64,000 nt of DNA from Erythrobacteraceae bacterium E2-1 Yellow Sea (GTDB lineage: Bacteria > Pseudomonadota > Alphaproteobacteria > Sphingomonadales > Sphingomonadaceae): contig JADCLP010000006.1 of assembly GCA_014983025.1 (NCBI GenBank), positions 62,001 to 126,000 on the forward strand. The letters are read 5' to 3'. The notes under the pieces are model-generated. The model ran no database searches, had not been told where the DNA came from, and was given only the letters and a program-made list of their open reading frames with translations. Numbering within the stretch: the first letter of the stretch is position 1; each line of letters starts with the position of its first letter. A program made the position numbers and the translations under genes. This document shows, piece by piece, positions 16,009 through 25,523 of the stretch.

Positions 16009-16737
16009 ATGACGCAATTCGGAATCATCGGGCATAAGGGACGCATGGGCCAAGCGCTGCTGAAAGCAGTGGCAGAGGCCGGGCATGAAGTGTCTGGCGG
16101 GGTCGATGCAGGCGAGCAGCCAGGCCCGCTGGCCACGCGCTGCGATGTGCTGGTCGATTTTTCCGCGCCATCTGCCCTTTCCGCCAATCTGGCCGCCGCA
16201 CGCGTGGCCGGCACGCCCATGTTGATCGGCACCACCGGGCTGGAAGATGAACATCACCGCTTGATCGATGAGAGCGCGCAATACCTGCCAATCTTGCAAA
16301 CGGGCAATACCTCGCTTGGCGTCACCTTGCTGGCACATCTGGTGAAAGAGGCAGCATCGCGGCTTGGCCCCGATTGGGATATCGAGATTGTCGAAATGCA
16401 CCACCGGATGAAGGTGGATGCACCTTCCGGCACCGCACTGCTGCTGGGTGAAGCGGCGGCGGCAGGACGCGGGATTGATCTGGCCAGTCACAAGGAAAGC
16501 GGGCGCGACGGGATCACTGGCGCGCGCAAGGAAGGCGCGATTGGCTTTGCTGCATTGCGTGGCGGCACGGTGGCGGGCGATCACAGCGTGATTCTGGCAG
16601 GCGATGAGGAGCGCGTGACGCTGACCCACAATGCCGAAAACCGCATGATCTTTGCCCGCGGCGCGGTGAAGGCGGCGCTGTGGCTGCTGGGCAAGGAACC
16701 GGGCCGTTACACCATGCCGCAAGTATTGGGGCTTTGA
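16009..16737 (+). CDS. dapB: 4-hydroxy-tetrahydrodipicolinate reductase
   Basis: DapB reduces hydroxytetrahydrodipicolinate with NAD(P)H in the lysine and meso-diaminopimelate pathway. The nucleotide loop is IIGHKGRMGQALL. The active-site block is VEMHHRMKVDAPSGTALLLG, with the catalytic His pair and Lys. GTTG precedes the hinge. The length is 242 residues from ATG 16009, normal for short DapB. A TTG six codons upstream is in frame, but the first strand of the Rossmann fold starts right after this ATG. nth follows after 10 bp, and dapE lies nearby on the other strand. Confidence 0.95.
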   Translation: MTQFGIIGHKGRMGQALLKAVAEAGHEVSGGVDAGEQPGPLATRCDVLVDFSAPSALSANLAAARVAGTPMLIGTTGLEDEHHRLIDESAQYLPILQTGNTSLGVTLLAHLVKEAASRLGPDWDIEIVEMHHRMKVDAPSGTALLLGEAAAAGRGIDLASHKESGRDGITGARKEGAIGFAALRGGTVAGDHSVILAGDEERVTLTHNAENRMIFARGAVKAALWLLGKEPGRYTMPQVLGL

Positions 16738-16747
16738 CTTCCAAGGT

Positions 16748-17398
16748 ATGACCAAAGACCAGATTTTTGAATTTTTCCGCCGTCTGGCAGAGGACAATCC
16801 CGAGCCGGAGACAGAACTGGAATATGGCAATGCCTATCAGCTGGTGGTGGCCGTCGCCCTATCAGCGCAGGCCACCGATGTGGGCGTGAACAAGGCGACG
16901 CGTGCGCTGTTCGCCAAGGTCACAACGCCACAGCAAATGCTGAAACTGGGCGAGGATGGGCTGAAGGATCACATCAAGACGATCGGCCTGTTCAATTCCA
17001 AGGCGAAAAACGTCATCGCGCTGAGCCAGCTGCTGGTGGATGATTATGGTGGCGAGGTGCCTGACAGCCGCGAGGGACTGGTCAAACTTCCGGGGGTGGG
17101 CCGCAAGACGGCCAATGTCGTACTCAATTGCTGGTTCAAGCAGGAAACCTTTGCGGTCGATACGCATATTCTGCGCGTGGGTAACCGCACCGGCCTCGCC
17201 AAGGGGAAAACACCCGAACAGGTGGAGGCGAAGCTGGAAAAGCGTGTGCCGCAACCCTTCCGCCTGCACGCGCATCACTGGCTGATCCTGCATGGCCGCT
17301 ATATCTGCAAGGCGCGCACGCCCGAATGCTGGCGCTGCCAGCTTGTGGACCTGTGCAGTTTCAACAAGAAGGTGCTGGAAAAGCCGAAAGGGCGTTAA
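16748..17398 (+). CDS. nth: Endonuclease III
   Basis: This DNA glycosylase/AP-lyase removes oxidised pyrimidines. The helix-hairpin-helix is LPGVGRKTANVVLN with the catalytic Lys, followed by the catalytic Asp in FAVDTHILRVGNR. The [4Fe-4S] cluster ligands are visible as C-x6-C-x2-C-x5-C in CKARTPECWRCQLVDLC. Its 216 residues match bacterial Nth. It follows dapB by 10 bp on the same strand and is convergent with the symporter gene. Confidence 0.96.
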   Translation: MTKDQIFEFFRRLAEDNPEPETELEYGNAYQLVVAVALSAQATDVGVNKATRALFAKVTTPQQMLKLGEDGLKDHIKTIGLFNSKAKNVIALSQLLVDDYGGEVPDSREGLVKLPGVGRKTANVVLNCWFKQETFAVDTHILRVGNRTGLAKGKTPEQVEAKLEKRVPQPFRLHAHHWLILHGRYICKARTPECWRCQLVDLCSFNKKVLEKPKGR

Positions 17399-17407
17399 AA
17401 CGCCCGC

Positions 17408-18643
17408 CTAAACGTCATCCGCGCTGATCATTTCGGCCCGGTCAATCTCATTGGTCAGGCTCGCCACTGTCGTCGCCACCGCAGCATCACCACTGACATT
17501 GGTGGTGGTGCGCATCATATCCATGATCCGGTCCACGCCCGCCACAAAGGCGATGGTTTCCAGCGGTACGCCCACCGCGCCAAACACCAGCGCCATCATA
17601 ATCAGCCCTGCGCCCGGTATACCAGCCGCACCCACCGCGCCCAAAGTGCCCAGGATGGAGATCAGGACATAATCACCCCAGCTGAGGTCCACGCCGAAGA
17701 TCTGCGCGCCGAACAAAGTGGCAAGCCCCAGATACATCGCAGTGCCATTCATATTGATGGTCGCGCCCAGACTGATCACAAAGCTCGCCACTGAATTGCT
17801 GATGCCCAGGTTCCGTTCCGCACAGCGCAGCGTCACCGGCAGCGTGGCGTTGGAACTGGCGGTAGAATAGCTGACGGCAATGGCATCGATAATGCCGCGG
17901 AAGAAATCCACCACAGGCAGGCGCGCGATGAATTTGATCATGGCCGAATACATCACGCCGATGATCAACAGGCAGCCGAGATAGTTGAGGAACACCAGCT
18001 TGCCCAGGGCGGCGAGCGCCCCCAGCCCCAGTGTGCCCGCAACCCATGCCATCAGTGCAAAAACACCAAATGGGGTCAATTCCATCACCACCATGGTGAC
18101 TTTCTGCATTACGATAGAGCCGGAATCGAAGATTTTGAGGACAGGTTCCCCTTCCCCCTTCGCCATCAGGATACCGATGCCGATCAGCATGGAAAAGACG
18201 ATCAGTGGCAGGACATTGACGTCTGCCATCACCTGAACCGGGCTTTGCGGGACCATGCCCAGCAGCATGTCACGCCACGTGGTCTCATTGGGTTGCGGCA
18301 CGGCGCCCATTTCGATCATGGAGGTATCGACGCCCACACCCGGCTGCACCACAGTGCCCAGAAGCAGACCCAGCCAGACCGCGATTTGCCCAGTCACAAC
18401 GAACAGCAGCAGTGCACGCCAGCCGACACTGCCCAGCTTGCGCAGATCGCCAATACTGGCGACGCCTGCGACCAGGCTGAAGAAGATCAGCGGCACCACC
18501 AGCATCTTGATAAAGGCGACGAAGACATCGCCCACAATCTTGATGCTCGCCGCGCCGGGCCCCCACAGCCAGCCGGTCAGCACGCCCAGCAGCAGCGCCG
18601 CAACAACGCGTTGCCACAGTGGAATTTTGAACCATGCGGCCAT
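17408..18643 (-). CDS. Dicarboxylate/amino acid:cation symporter (DAACS family)
   Basis: This integral membrane protein belongs to the GltP/DctA family, which imports C4-dicarboxylates or acidic amino acids with Na+ or H+. Family marks are KMLVVPLIFFSLVAGVASI, the serine-rich re-entrant loop SYSTASSNATLPVTL, the GATINMNGTAMY motif in helix 7 and GIPGAGLIMMALV in the second re-entrant loop. It has 411 residues. The substrate cannot be told with confidence, so no symbol is given. It starts 11 bp after dapE ends and is the last gene of the GST - nuclease - dapE operon. Confidence 0.9.
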   Translation of the reverse strand: MAAWFKIPLWQRVVAALLLGVLTGWLWGPGAASIKIVGDVFVAFIKMLVVPLIFFSLVAGVASIGDLRKLGSVGWRALLLFVVTGQIAVWLGLLLGTVVQPGVGVDTSMIEMGAVPQPNETTWRDMLLGMVPQSPVQVMADVNVLPLIVFSMLIGIGILMAKGEGEPVLKIFDSGSIVMQKVTMVVMELTPFGVFALMAWVAGTLGLGALAALGKLVFLNYLGCLLIIGVMYSAMIKFIARLPVVDFFRGIIDAIAVSYSTASSNATLPVTLRCAERNLGISNSVASFVISLGATINMNGTAMYLGLATLFGAQIFGVDLSWGDYVLISILGTLGAVGAAGIPGAGLIMMALVFGAVGVPLETIAFVAGVDRIMDMMRTTTNVSGDAAVATTVASLTNEIDRAEMISADDV

Positions 18644-18654
18644 TTTGCGTCCCC

Positions 18655-19794
18655 TTATCCGGTTGCCAGCACTGCACGCGCAATCCGCGCGTAGATACGG
18701 CTTAGCGTATCAAGGTCAGGCATGGCCACAGCCTCGTCCCGCTTATGCATGGTGGCATTGCACAGGCCAAATTCTATCACCGGGCACACAGCGCGCAGGA
18801 ACCGCGCATCAGATGTGCCGCCGCTGGTTGATGCCTCTGGCACAATGCCTGTCTCTGCTTCAATCGCATCGGCAATAATCTGGCTAAAATCACCCGGCGG
18901 GGTTAAGAAAGGTTCGCCCGAAATGATCGGCAGCGCGCTGCCGCCATGCTTTTCAGCTATGCCCCCGATCAAATCGGACAGTGACGCGCCCGAATGCTGA
19001 TCATTGAAACGGATGGATATGCGCGCCTTGGCCCTGGCCGGGATCACATTATGCGCTGCATTGCCCACTTCCAGTTCAGTGATTTCGATATTGCTGGGCT
19101 GGAACCAGTCGGTCCCTTCATCCAGCACCAGCGCGTCAATTTCCGCCAGCATTGCCACCAGCTTGGGCAGCGGGTTATCGGCCAGATGGGGATAGGCGAC
19201 ATGGCCCTGCACGCCCTCTACCTCCAACCAGATATTGACTGAACCACGCCGGCCGATCTTCATCATATCGCCCAGCCGATTGACGCTGGTGGGTTCGCCC
19301 ACAAGACAAAGATCGGGCTGGTGACCCGCTTCGCGCATATAGTCGATCAACGCCCGCGTACCGTGCAGCGCCGGGCCTTCCTCGTCCCCTGTTATAATAA
19401 AGCTGACCGTGCCAACATCTACCGGAATATCAGCGACGGCGGCGACTATGGCGGCGATCGCCCCCTTCATATCCACCGCACCGCGCCCATACAGCAGCTC
19501 GCCGCGTTCTTCGGCGGTAAAGGGTGCGCTGGTCCAGCCATCCCCCGGCGGCACCACATCCAGATGCCCGGCAAAGGCGAAATGCTTGCTGCCTTCTGGT
19601 CCTCTACGAATGGCGAACAGGTTTTCAACTGGCGCTTCATCACTGCCTGCTGGCCCATCCCCGCGTGTGAAACGATGCACGCCAAAACCCAGTGGTGTGA
19701 GCATCTGTTCCAGCACATCAAACACCAGCCCGGTGGCGGGCGTGACACTGGGCGCTTCAATCAGCTGTTTGGCGAGGTCGGTCACATCAGTCAT
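18655..19794 (-). CDS. dapE: Succinyl-diaminopimelate desuccinylase
   Basis: This M20-family zinc hydrolase cleaves N-succinyl-LL-diaminopimelate in the lysine/peptidoglycan pathway, matching dapB nearby. Metal-site motifs are FAGHLDVVPPGD (His and Asp) and ITGDEEGPALHGTRA (catalytic Glu). The dimerisation domain follows (GVQGHVAYPHLADNP), and the last metal His is in LCNATMHKRDE. Its 379 residues fit DapE. Its ATG overlaps the stop of the S1/P1 nuclease gene (TGATG), so it is coupled to the upstream genes. Confidence 0.95.
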   Translation of the reverse strand: MTDVTDLAKQLIEAPSVTPATGLVFDVLEQMLTPLGFGVHRFTRGDGPAGSDEAPVENLFAIRRGPEGSKHFAFAGHLDVVPPGDGWTSAPFTAEERGELLYGRGAVDMKGAIAAIVAAVADIPVDVGTVSFIITGDEEGPALHGTRALIDYMREAGHQPDLCLVGEPTSVNRLGDMMKIGRRGSVNIWLEVEGVQGHVAYPHLADNPLPKLVAMLAEIDALVLDEGTDWFQPSNIEITELEVGNAAHNVIPARAKARISIRFNDQHSGASLSDLIGGIAEKHGGSALPIISGEPFLTPPGDFSQIIADAIEAETGIVPEASTSGGTSDARFLRAVCPVIEFGLCNATMHKRDEAVAMPDLDTLSRIYARIARAVLATG

Positions 19795-20666
19795 CAGGGT
19801 GCAGCTTCCTCCAATGGCCCCGGCGCAAAGGCGAGTTCCAGCATCTCTGCAATGCGAATGCCCGCCTGCTGAACCCGCTGGCGGGAAACAGGAACGGCGG
19901 CCACAATATCATCCTGCGTCAGCTTGGTTTCGCTTGGCAAATCTCCATCACATGGCTTGCGATCGAATGCATTGGGGTAAACGAAATCACGCGCGGTCTG
20001 CCAACTTTCACGCCCCCAGTCATCGGCGTTGCCACCACCCAATTCGGCGCGCTCTTGCGCGGTGTAGCGGCGGACAATGGCGTCCGGGCCGCTGGTAACG
20101 GCACGTTCGGCCAGCGCGCTGTCCCAAATGCTGTGAAGGTTCAAGCCAGGTACGATCCCATAATCCGCTGCACGTTCGTTCCCCCCACGATCATGATCAT
20201 CGCCGGAATGAAGTGGCTGATGGATATCACCCACAAAGTGTACCAGAAATGCCAATGCTTCCAGCCGGATCGCATCGGGCAGACGCTCATCAGCCAAGAG
20301 GCGCAGATTGCGAGTGATCTGGGCATTGATGCAATTGCCGCCCGAACAATTGCGCCGTGCATTATATTCTTCACACACAGGCGCGGTGCGATAATGCCAT
20401 GCTGCTGTATAACCCCAGCGCCACCCCTCACGCCTGACACAATCCGCCCAGGTTGCCAGTTCCTCTGCCGTTGTGATGCGGCATTGTGGTGTCCCAAGCT
20501 CAGCCTGTGAACGCATTAACTGCGCTACCTTGCGCCGCACATCAGCACTGGAATTCTCCAAGGCGATTTTTGCCGTTACGCCATGCGCATAAAATCCCCA
20601 TGCCTGCGCTGCAGTGGGTGCAAATATGGTAAGCGCGAACAGCGCAAACAGCAGACGCTTGATCAT
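19794..20666 (-). CDS. Secreted S1/P1-type nuclease
   Basis: The protein has a signal peptide (MIKRLLFALFALTIFAPTAAQA) followed directly by WGFYAHGVTAKIA. The mature N-terminal Trp is a zinc ligand in S1/P1 nucleases, and further metal residues are in LVHFVGDIHQPLHSGDDHDRGG. The family degrades single-stranded nucleic acids and 3'-nucleotides, usually in the periplasm or outside the cell. It has 290 residues from ATG 20666, where the signal peptide starts. It is coupled at both ends through TGATG overlaps to the GST gene upstream and dapE downstream, an odd mixture of functions. Confidence 0.9.
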   Translation of the reverse strand: MIKRLLFALFALTIFAPTAAQAWGFYAHGVTAKIALENSSADVRRKVAQLMRSQAELGTPQCRITTAEELATWADCVRREGWRWGYTAAWHYRTAPVCEEYNARRNCSGGNCINAQITRNLRLLADERLPDAIRLEALAFLVHFVGDIHQPLHSGDDHDRGGNERAADYGIVPGLNLHSIWDSALAERAVTSGPDAIVRRYTAQERAELGGGNADDWGRESWQTARDFVYPNAFDRKPCDGDLPSETKLTQDDIVAAVPVSRQRVQQAGIRIAEMLELAFAPGPLEEAAP

Positions 20667-21331
20667 CAGGCCGGGGCCTTCTCGAAAGCTTCGATCACCC
20701 ATTCTTCATCCTCTGCACCCGCGATCCAGGCCTGCATCCATTCATGTTCCCACATGGCCTGCATATAGGTTTGCGCAAAGCCGGGAACGCCAATCCCGTA
20801 GGTAATGAAACGCGAAATGATGGGGGCGTAGAAAATATCCGCCGCGCCGAAAGTACCGAACAGGAAAGGGCCGCCCTGCCCATGGCGCGCCCGCGCCTCT
20901 GCCCACAGCGTCAAGATGCGCACCACATTGTGCTTGGCTTCATCCGTCAGGCCAGACAGTTCGATCCGCTTGCGCACATTCATGGGGCATTCGCGCCGCA
21001 GCGGCAGGTAACCGCTGTGCATTTCTGCCACCATCGCCCGTGCCATGCCGCGCGCCGCGTCATCTTTCGGCCAGAAACGGTCCCGCCCCACCTTGTCTGC
21101 AAGATATTCCAATATTGCCAGGCTGTCCCAGATTACGACATCACCGTCCCACAGGATCGGCACCTTGCCGCTGGACGGCTGCACTTCGCCCATCTGGCGC
21201 TTGGCAGCCTCCCATTCCTCACCACTGATATTGACAGTGAGTTCTTCGAAATGGAGGCCCGATTGCTTGGCAGCGAGCCAGCCGCGCAATGACCAGCTGG
21301 AATAATTCTTGTTCCCGATGATCAGTTTCAT
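20666..21331 (-). CDS. Glutathione S-transferase family protein
   Basis: The N-terminal thioredoxin-like domain (residues about 1-80) contains NKNYSSWSLRGWLAAKQSG, where Ser or Tyr residues would contact glutathione, the conserved cis-proline in GKVPILWDGD, and WDSLAILEYLADK with the glutathione-binding Asp-Ser. A helical C-terminal domain follows. It has 221 residues. The substrate is unknown. It is the first gene of a tightly packed minus-strand operon with a nuclease, dapE and a symporter, and is divergent from the FadL-like gene. Confidence 0.88.
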   Translation of the reverse strand: MKLIIGNKNYSSWSLRGWLAAKQSGLHFEELTVNISGEEWEAAKRQMGEVQPSSGKVPILWDGDVVIWDSLAILEYLADKVGRDRFWPKDDAARGMARAMVAEMHSGYLPLRRECPMNVRKRIELSGLTDEAKHNVVRILTLWAEARARHGQGGPFLFGTFGAADIFYAPIISRFITYGIGVPGFAQTYMQAMWEHEWMQAWIAGAEDEEWVIEAFEKAPA

Positions 21332-21523
21332 ATGCGTGCTCCTGCCATTTCAGATGCGCAGTAGTGGTTCATCATTACACTGTCGAGGCTGAACGAATGC
21401 AAAGGCTGGCCTTGAACGTGCCAGTTTAGTTTTCCTTCGCAACCAGAAACTGTTTGTGCCTGTTTTTCAGCGAAGTGGTGATTAGTTGGGCTGAACGAAA
21501 GCGACCATATTATCGGAAGTACC

Positions 21524-22792
21524 ATGATCAAGCCCACAATCCGTAAGTCCACCATCCTAGCCGCGCTGCCTTTGGCTGCAACCATGCTGGCACCTGCTGC
21601 ACAGGCGACAGATGGCTATTTCCTCAATGGTGTGGGGGCAGCGGCCAAGGGTGCTGGCGGCGTGGCAATCGCACTGCCGCAGGACGCACTTTCCATCGCT
21701 GCAAACCCTGCTGCGGCGACAGAGCTGGGCCACCGAATCGATGGCGGACTGGAGGTTTTCATCCCGCGCCGTGGTGCCCGAATCAATGGCAATCTTGCCG
21801 GGCTGGATGGGGCATATACCGCCAATGACACCAACCCCTTTGTCCTGCCAGAATTTGGTTATGTCCGCCCAGTGTCGGACAAGGTTTCACTGGGCATTGC
21901 CATCTACGCGCATGGCGGGATGAACACGACCTATGGCAGCAGCCCCTTTGCCGCTTTTGGTGAAACAGGCACAACCGGCGTCGATCTGAAACAGGTCTTC
22001 ATTACCCCCACCGCTGCCGTTCGTATCGCGCCGGGCCATTCGCTGGGCATCTCGGCCATCGGGTTGGCGCAGGGCTTTCGTGCGCGCGGGATCGGCGTGT
22101 TTTCCGCCGCTTCAGCAGACCCGGCCAATTTCACCAATCGCTGAACCGATGTGGCCTTTGGCGCAGGGGTTCAGCTTGGCTACCTCGGCAAAATCAACGA
22201 TAGTGTCAGCATTGGCGCGTTCTACAAATCCAAGGTCTGGTCAGGCAAATTTGACAAATATGCCGGGCTGTTCGCGCAGCAAGGCGGTTTTGATGTGCCT
22301 GCATCCTTCGGTGCTGGCATTGCGGTAACGCCCACCAAGCGGCTGACGCTGGCGGCCGATGTCAAACATATCCAGTATTCAAATGTGCAATCGGTCGGCA
22401 ATTCACTCTCCCCACTGTTTCAGGGCGTGCCCTTTGGCGCAGAGGGCGCACCCGGATTTGGCTGGCGCGATATCACCGTGGGCAAATTCGGTGCCGTTTA
22501 TCAGGCCAATGGCCAGGTGACCTTGCGCGCAGGCTATTCCATCGGCGGCAACCCTGTGCCTGCGTCGGAAACGCTACTCAACATCTTGGCACCCGGCGTC
22601 GTGACGGAGCATTTCACCGCAGGGGCAACCATCAAGACCGGGGCAGGACTGGAATTCACCACTTACGCCATGCATGCCCCGCGCAACACAGTGCGCGGTG
22701 TGGGTTCAATCCCGGCGAATTTCGGCGGGGGCGAGGCGGATGTCTATCTCCGCGAAACATCCATCGGTTTTGCGGTTGGGTACAGTTTCTAG
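21524..22792 (+). pseudogene. OmpP1/FadL-family outer membrane protein interrupted by an in-frame TGA
   Basis: The first part has a signal peptide ending in AQA and the FadL start TDGYFLNGVGAAAKGAGG, expected for a beta-barrel channel for long-chain fatty acids or aromatics. A TGA at 22142-22144 follows TNR. The same frame continues as TDVAFGAGVQLGYLGKI and runs to a proper barrel end, FAVGYSF, at 22792. Relatives are expected to have a glycine there, so GGA to TGA is the simplest change. Translation may restart at GTG 22151, but a barrel split this way should not assemble. It is either a recent pseudogene or a base-call error. Confidence 0.8.
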
Positions 22793-22807
22793 CTTCTCGC
22801 CAGAAAC

Positions 22808-23473
22808 TCAGGCCCAATCCGCGCCCAGCGCATCTTCCAGCACAGCGGCGCGCAATTCTGCGATGCCCATGCCTTTTTCGCTGGAGGTAACATGGATCAC
22901 GGGGAAGGCGGCGACGTGTTTCTTCGCCTCTTCCGCAACCTTGGCAACGGTTGCATCCAGCTCTGATTTCTTGACCTTGTCAGCCTTGGTCATGACGATG
23001 CGATAGACGACGGCAGCCTCGTCCAGCATCTTCATCATCTCGCGGTCGACATCCTTCAGCCCATGACGGCTATCGACCAGCACCAGCGTGCGGGTCAGTA
23101 CCTGCCGCCCGCGCAGATAGGATTTGACCAGATTCTTCCATTTATCGACCACCTTTACAGGGGCCTTGGCAAAGCCATAGCCGGGCATATCTACTAGCCG
23201 CAGCAGTGTGGGTTCGCCCACTTCAAAGAAGTTCAATTCCTGCGTGCGCCCCGGCGTGACAGAGGCTCGCGCAATCGCCCGCCTGCCAGTCAATGCATTG
23301 AGCAGGCTGGATTTGCCGACGTTGGACCGGCCGCAAAAGGCCACCTCCGGCACAGTTGGATCGGGCAGGAATTTCAGCTGTGGAGCTGACAGCAGGAAAT
23401 CGACCCGGCCGGAAAACAGCCGGGACGCGCCCTCCTCTTTACGGGCCTGATCTGCCTGTTCTTCCGGGCTCAC
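22808..23473 (-). CDS. engB: Ribosome biogenesis GTPase EngB/YsxC
   Basis: This small TRAFAC GTPase is needed for 50S assembly. The G1 loop is GRSNVGKSSLLNALTG, G2 lies in the TPGRTQELNFF stretch, G3 is VDMPGYGFAK and G4 is MTKADKV. The C-terminus ends with EKGMGIAELRAAV. It has 221 residues including a short N-terminal extension. It lies 3 bp after yidC and is the last gene of the rpmH-rnpA-yidD-yidC-engB operon. Confidence 0.95.
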   Translation of the reverse strand: MSPEEQADQARKEEGASRLFSGRVDFLLSAPQLKFLPDPTVPEVAFCGRSNVGKSSLLNALTGRRAIARASVTPGRTQELNFFEVGEPTLLRLVDMPGYGFAKAPVKVVDKWKNLVKSYLRGRQVLTRTLVLVDSRHGLKDVDREMMKMLDEAAVVYRIVMTKADKVKKSELDATVAKVAEEAKKHVAAFPVIHVTSSEKGMGIAELRAAVLEDALGADWA

Positions 23474-23476
23474 GCG

Positions 23477-25267
23477 TCAGCCCTTGCTCTTGCCATCGCG
23501 CGTCTTGACTGTGGCCATATCCGCCTTCTGCTTCTCCGCCGCAGCGCGCAATTGCGGGTGCTTGGAATAAAGATAGCTTTGCTGCGCCAATGTCAGGATA
23601 TTTGAGGTGATCCAGTAAATCAGCAGGCCGGCAGCGAATGGTGCCATCACGAACATCAGGATCCATGGCATGAAGGCAAACATCTGTGCCTGGATCGGAT
23701 CCATCGCTGTTGGGTTGAGGCGGAAAGTCAGCCACATGGTCACACCCAGCAGTACTGCCAGCACACCGATGGCAAGGAAGCCGGGCGGGTCAAACGGCAG
23801 CAGACCGAACAGGTTCAGTATATGCAAAGGATCGGGCGCAGACAGATCCTGAATCCACAGCGCAAAGGGCTTGTGCCGCATTTCGATCGCCAGGATCAGT
23901 GTCTTGTAAAGCGCAAAGAAGATCGGGATCTGCAGCAGCAAGGGAAGGCACCCGGCAAGCGGATTGACGCCTTCATCCTTATACAGCTTCATCACTTCCT
24001 GCTGCTGGCGCTGCTTGTCATCCTTATAGCGTTCCTGAATCGCCTTCATCTTGGGCTGGACCGCTTTCATTGCCGCCATGCTGGCAAATTGCTTTTGCGC
24101 GATGGGGAACATCAGCCCGCGAATGATCACGGTCAGCAGGATAATGGCAACACCGAAATTACCCACCAGGCCATAAAGCTTGGTCAACAGCCACCAGATC
24201 GGCCAGGCGATAATTTCAAACCAGCCCCAGTCGATTGATTTGCCAAAATTCGTGATGCCCTGCGCTTCATAAGCACGCAGCACGCTGCTTTCTTTGGCAC
24301 CGGCAAACAGCTGCGTTGTGCGCGTTACCTGCTGACCGGTACCGACGGTCACCGGCTGATAAATCGCATCGGCGCGGAAATGGCGATCCCCCAGAGAACG
24401 GAAATCGGCATCCACCTGCTCGCCTTCCTGCGGGATCAGGGCGGACAACCAATAGATATCGGTAAAGCCGATCCAGTCGGTCCCGCCATCAATGGCCTGC
24501 GAACCTTCTTCTTCCAGATCATCATAATCCAGGTCAAACTGTACCGCGCCATCGGCATCGGCAATTGGGCCGGAATGGACGTTCCATGTGTCCTGGCTGG
24601 CCGTATCGCTGGTACGGTTGATCAGGGCAAAGGGCTGCGCCACGATGGGGCCGGTGCCGGTATTGGCCACCGTCTGCTTGGCAGTGATCATATAGTGATC
24701 ATCCACCGACAGTTCGATGGCAAAGGTCTGACCTTCGCCATTGTCATAGGTCAGCGTGACCGGGCTATCCTGCGTCAGCTTGCCGCCTTCTGCCGTCCAG
24801 ACCGTTTTGGCATCGGGCAACTTGGCCCCATTACCCACCCAGCCGAACTGGGCGAAATGTTGGGCAGGCGTGCCCTGGGGTGAAAACAGACGAACGGGGC
24901 CGCTATCTTTTTTAACAGTCTGGCGGTGGGTTTTCAGCACCAGATCATCCAGCCGTGCACCGACCAGATTAATGGAACCTGCTACCTCAGGCGCATCGAT
25001 CTGCACACGGTCTGGCGATGCCAGCTCTGTCTTCAGATCCGCTTCTTCCTGCGCCACCATGCCAGGATCCGTCAGCCCGCCTTCACGCGTACGGCTCTTG
25101 ATCGGCACACCATCGCCCGATGCGTCAGTGGAAATCGCCTCTGCCGGCTGCACGGTTTCTGCCGCAACTTCTGGCTGCGGATAGAAATAGCGCATAGCCA
25201 CATCCCAACCCAGGATGAGCAAGGCCGAAAGTGCCACGGCGAGCAGGATATTACGCTGGTTGTTCAA
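23477..25267 (-). CDS. yidC: Membrane protein insertase YidC
   Basis: YidC inserts and folds inner-membrane proteins, alone or with SecYEG. The first helix is NNQRNILLAVALSALLILGW. A periplasmic P1 beta domain covers residues about 60-350, and the conserved five-helix core begins near YGLVGNFGVAIILLTVIIRG, with the cytoplasmic hairpin KQFASMAAMKAVQPKMKAIQ and the segment LPLLLQIPIFFALYK. It has 596 residues, as in other alphaproteobacteria. It lies between yidD and engB. Confidence 0.97.
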   Translation of the reverse strand: MNNQRNILLAVALSALLILGWDVAMRYFYPQPEVAAETVQPAEAISTDASGDGVPIKSRTREGGLTDPGMVAQEEADLKTELASPDRVQIDAPEVAGSINLVGARLDDLVLKTHRQTVKKDSGPVRLFSPQGTPAQHFAQFGWVGNGAKLPDAKTVWTAEGGKLTQDSPVTLTYDNGEGQTFAIELSVDDHYMITAKQTVANTGTGPIVAQPFALINRTSDTASQDTWNVHSGPIADADGAVQFDLDYDDLEEEGSQAIDGGTDWIGFTDIYWLSALIPQEGEQVDADFRSLGDRHFRADAIYQPVTVGTGQQVTRTTQLFAGAKESSVLRAYEAQGITNFGKSIDWGWFEIIAWPIWWLLTKLYGLVGNFGVAIILLTVIIRGLMFPIAQKQFASMAAMKAVQPKMKAIQERYKDDKQRQQQEVMKLYKDEGVNPLAGCLPLLLQIPIFFALYKTLILAIEMRHKPFALWIQDLSAPDPLHILNLFGLLPFDPPGFLAIGVLAVLLGVTMWLTFRLNPTAMDPIQAQMFAFMPWILMFVMAPFAAGLLIYWITSNILTLAQQSYLYSKHPQLRAAAEKQKADMATVKTRDGKSKG

Positions 25268-25313
25268 GGTGGAATTCCGTGCGTCTGTTTTGCGTTAGTG
25301 TGTTATATAGGCA

Positions 25314-25523
25314 TTACGGTACGGGATCATAGCCATGCCCGCCCCATGGGTGGCAGCGCATTAGCCGCTTAAACGCCAGCCATCCACCCTTGATCGCGCC
25401 ATATTTCGCAATCGCCTCTATCGCATATTGCGAACAGGACGGCGCATAGCGGCAGGTGGGTGGCAAAATGCGGCTGGGCCCCCATTGCCACAGGCGCGCG
25501 ATAAAGATCAGCAGTTGCTTCAT
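25314..25523 (-). CDS. yidD: Membrane protein insertion efficiency factor YidD
   Basis: This 69-residue protein carries the YidD pattern: GPSRILPPTCRYAPSCSQYA with three conserved cysteines in or near the motif, then GWLAFKRLMRCHPWGGHGYDPVP. It sits at the membrane and helps YidC-dependent insertion. It overlaps the end of rnpA by 4 bp and precedes yidC by about 46 bp. Confidence 0.94.
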   Translation of the reverse strand: MKQLLIFIARLWQWGPSRILPPTCRYAPSCSQYAIEAIAKYGAIKGGWLAFKRLMRCHPWGGHGYDPVP

